Shown here piece by piece: positions 5,318 to 6,056 of a stretch of 6,056 nucleotides of DNA. How positions within the stretch are numbered: the first letter of the stretch is position 1; each line of letters begins with the position of its first letter. Under the pieces are notes generated by a model. The model was not told the origin of the DNA, ran no database searches, and was given only the letters and a program-made list of their open reading frames with translations. The position numbers and the translations under genes were made by a program. The stretch is from Pseudomonadota bacterium (GTDB lineage: Bacteria > Myxococcota > Myxococcia > Myxococcales > Myxococcaceae), in contig JAFADT010000705.1 in assembly GCA_023424585.1 (NCBI GenBank), forward strand, positions 1 through 6,056, given 5' to 3'.

Positions 5318-6056
5318 CTAGTTGAGGTACGTCTTCGGCGGGGGGCGCTTGCTGGCGGGGGTGGGCGAGGCCGGACGCGACTGGCGCCACCGGCCGATGA
5401 CGTCCATCAACCCGTCGAACGTGTCGCGCAGGGCCCAGGCGCGGTCCTCCGCGTCCTTCATGCCCTCGCAGCGCAGGAGCCCGTCGCGCAGGGCGCGCTG
5501 GACGCCGGGGCAGTCGTCGCGCTCGTCGATGAGCTGCTCGGCGGTGTGCATGTAGAGCCGGTAGCACCCCTCCACGTCGCCCCGGTTGTAGGCGGGGGCG
5601 CCCACGTTGATGGCCTGCCCCAGGAGCGCGGCCACGGACTCCACGGCCGGCGTCGCGCAGCCGTCCAGCAGGCCCAGGGGATGCTGGGGCACCTGGCGCA
5701 CGCGGGGAGCGCGCTGCCGGGGCGTGTCCAGCGCGGACAGCGGCTGGGGAGGGCCGGGCGTCTTGAGGAGCGGCGCGAGGTAGCGCACCGGGATGACCAG
5801 CCCCAGCGCGCGGCCGTTGGCGAGCGCCGCCGTGGCCAGCCCCACCACCTGTCCCCGCGCGTCCACCACCGGTGAGCCCGAGGCATCCTCGGGCAGCGTG
5901 CGCGTCAGCTCCAGCAGGGTGAGCCACTCCCCCAGCACCTGCACCGCGCGGACCTCCAGCGTGCGCGTCTCCGGCGGGCGGTCCGCGTGGGCCTGGACCA
6001 CGTGCAGGGCCTCGCCTTCCGAGGGCAGGGTGGGCGGGCCCAGCGGGAGGGCGGGC
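5318..6056 (-). CDS. Trypsin/HtrA-like serine protease-fold protein with C-terminal extension, N-terminus outside window
   Basis: The frame is open to the right edge and ends at TAG (complement of 5318-5320). A GTG at 5999-6001 exists, but the preceding residues (LPLGPPTLPSEGEAL) resemble the strand before the active serine in HtrA-like proteins, so the real start is upstream. Numbering from that GTG, the serine motif is D39-A40-S41-G42-S43-P44, followed by VVDARGQVVGLATA and GLVIPVRYLAPLL, the usual end of a trypsin-2 fold. Position 39, normally the oxyanion-hole Gly, is Asp. The catalytic His and Asp would lie outside the window. After a Pro-rich linker (81-100) comes a helical domain of about 90 residues with GAPAYNRGDVEGCY (135-147), TAEQLI and AWALRDTFDGLM, resembling an accessory domain seen beside bacterial signalling or protease domains. 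The tail (208-227) is Pro/Ser/Lys-rich. Confidence 0.72.
   Translation of the reverse strand, partial: PALPLGPPTLPSEGEALHVVQAHADRPPETRTLEVRAVQVLGEWLTLLELTRTLPEDASGSPVVDARGQVVGLATAALANGRALGLVIPVRYLAPLLKTPGPPQPLSALDTPRQRAPRVRQVPQHPLGLLDGCATPAVESVAALLGQAINVGAPAYNRGDVEGCYRLYMHTAEQLIDERDDCPGVQRALRDGLLRCEGMKDAEDRAWALRDTFDGLMDVIGRWRQSRPASPTPASKRPPPKTYLN

Noticed and set aside
4509..5321. 270-codon open frame overlapping the DUF2378 gene
   Set aside because: The product is Gly/Ala/Arg-rich low complexity and the DUF2378 frame explains the same bases with clear family motifs.
5262..5927. Minus-strand frame overlapping the serine-protease-like gene
   Set aside because: It is Ala/Arg/Gly/Pro-rich without motifs, while the 5318-6056 frame carries a recognisable trypsin-fold end.

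Overview
The window is GC-rich, with strong G/C preference at third codon positions, and looks like a myxobacterial chromosome of the Myxococcaceae type (Myxococcus/Corallococcus-like). The best lineage marker is the 194-residue protein at 4711-5295, which matches by eye the DUF2378 (TIGR02265) family, a paralogous family I know mainly from Myxococcales. The placement rests on pattern recognition, not on a database search.

Layout, left to right. (1) 1-782 (+): 3' part of a gene for a probable 2-oxoglutarate/Fe(II)-type oxygenase, open at the left edge. (2) 795-2105 (+): complete M18 aspartyl aminopeptidase (apeB) with all expected metal and catalytic residues, 12 bp downstream and probably cotranscribed. 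(3) 2106-2195: short convergent gap with a strong hairpin whose U-rich tail favours the minus strand. (4) 2196-4337 (-): complete 713-residue thermolysin-family (M4) metalloprotease. It has an FTP/PepSY propeptide, no visible Sec signal peptide, and a P-domain placed between propeptide and catalytic domain rather than at the C-terminus. (5) 4338-4710: divergent intergenic region, AT-richer in its left part, with a near-repeat built on GAATTC, a TTGACA box, a canonical G-quadruplex motif, an extended -10 motif and two G7 runs. (6) 4711-5295 (+): DUF2378 protein. (7) 5318-6056 (-): 3' part of a gene for a trypsin/HtrA-like serine protease-fold protein with an extra C-terminal domain, convergent with the DUF2378 gene and open at the right edge. 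Its serine motif has Asp where the oxyanion-hole Gly is expected.

Three of the five genes are peptidases or peptidase-like: a cytosolic aminopeptidase, a probably exported endopeptidase and a trypsin-fold protein. This suits a predatory, proteolytic lifestyle, but nothing in the arrangement shows that they act together. I see no mobile element, CRISPR array, tRNA or rRNA. I did not find a convincing new multi-gene system. The most unusual items are the M4 domain order and export question, the altered serine motif, and the structured 4338-4710 control region.
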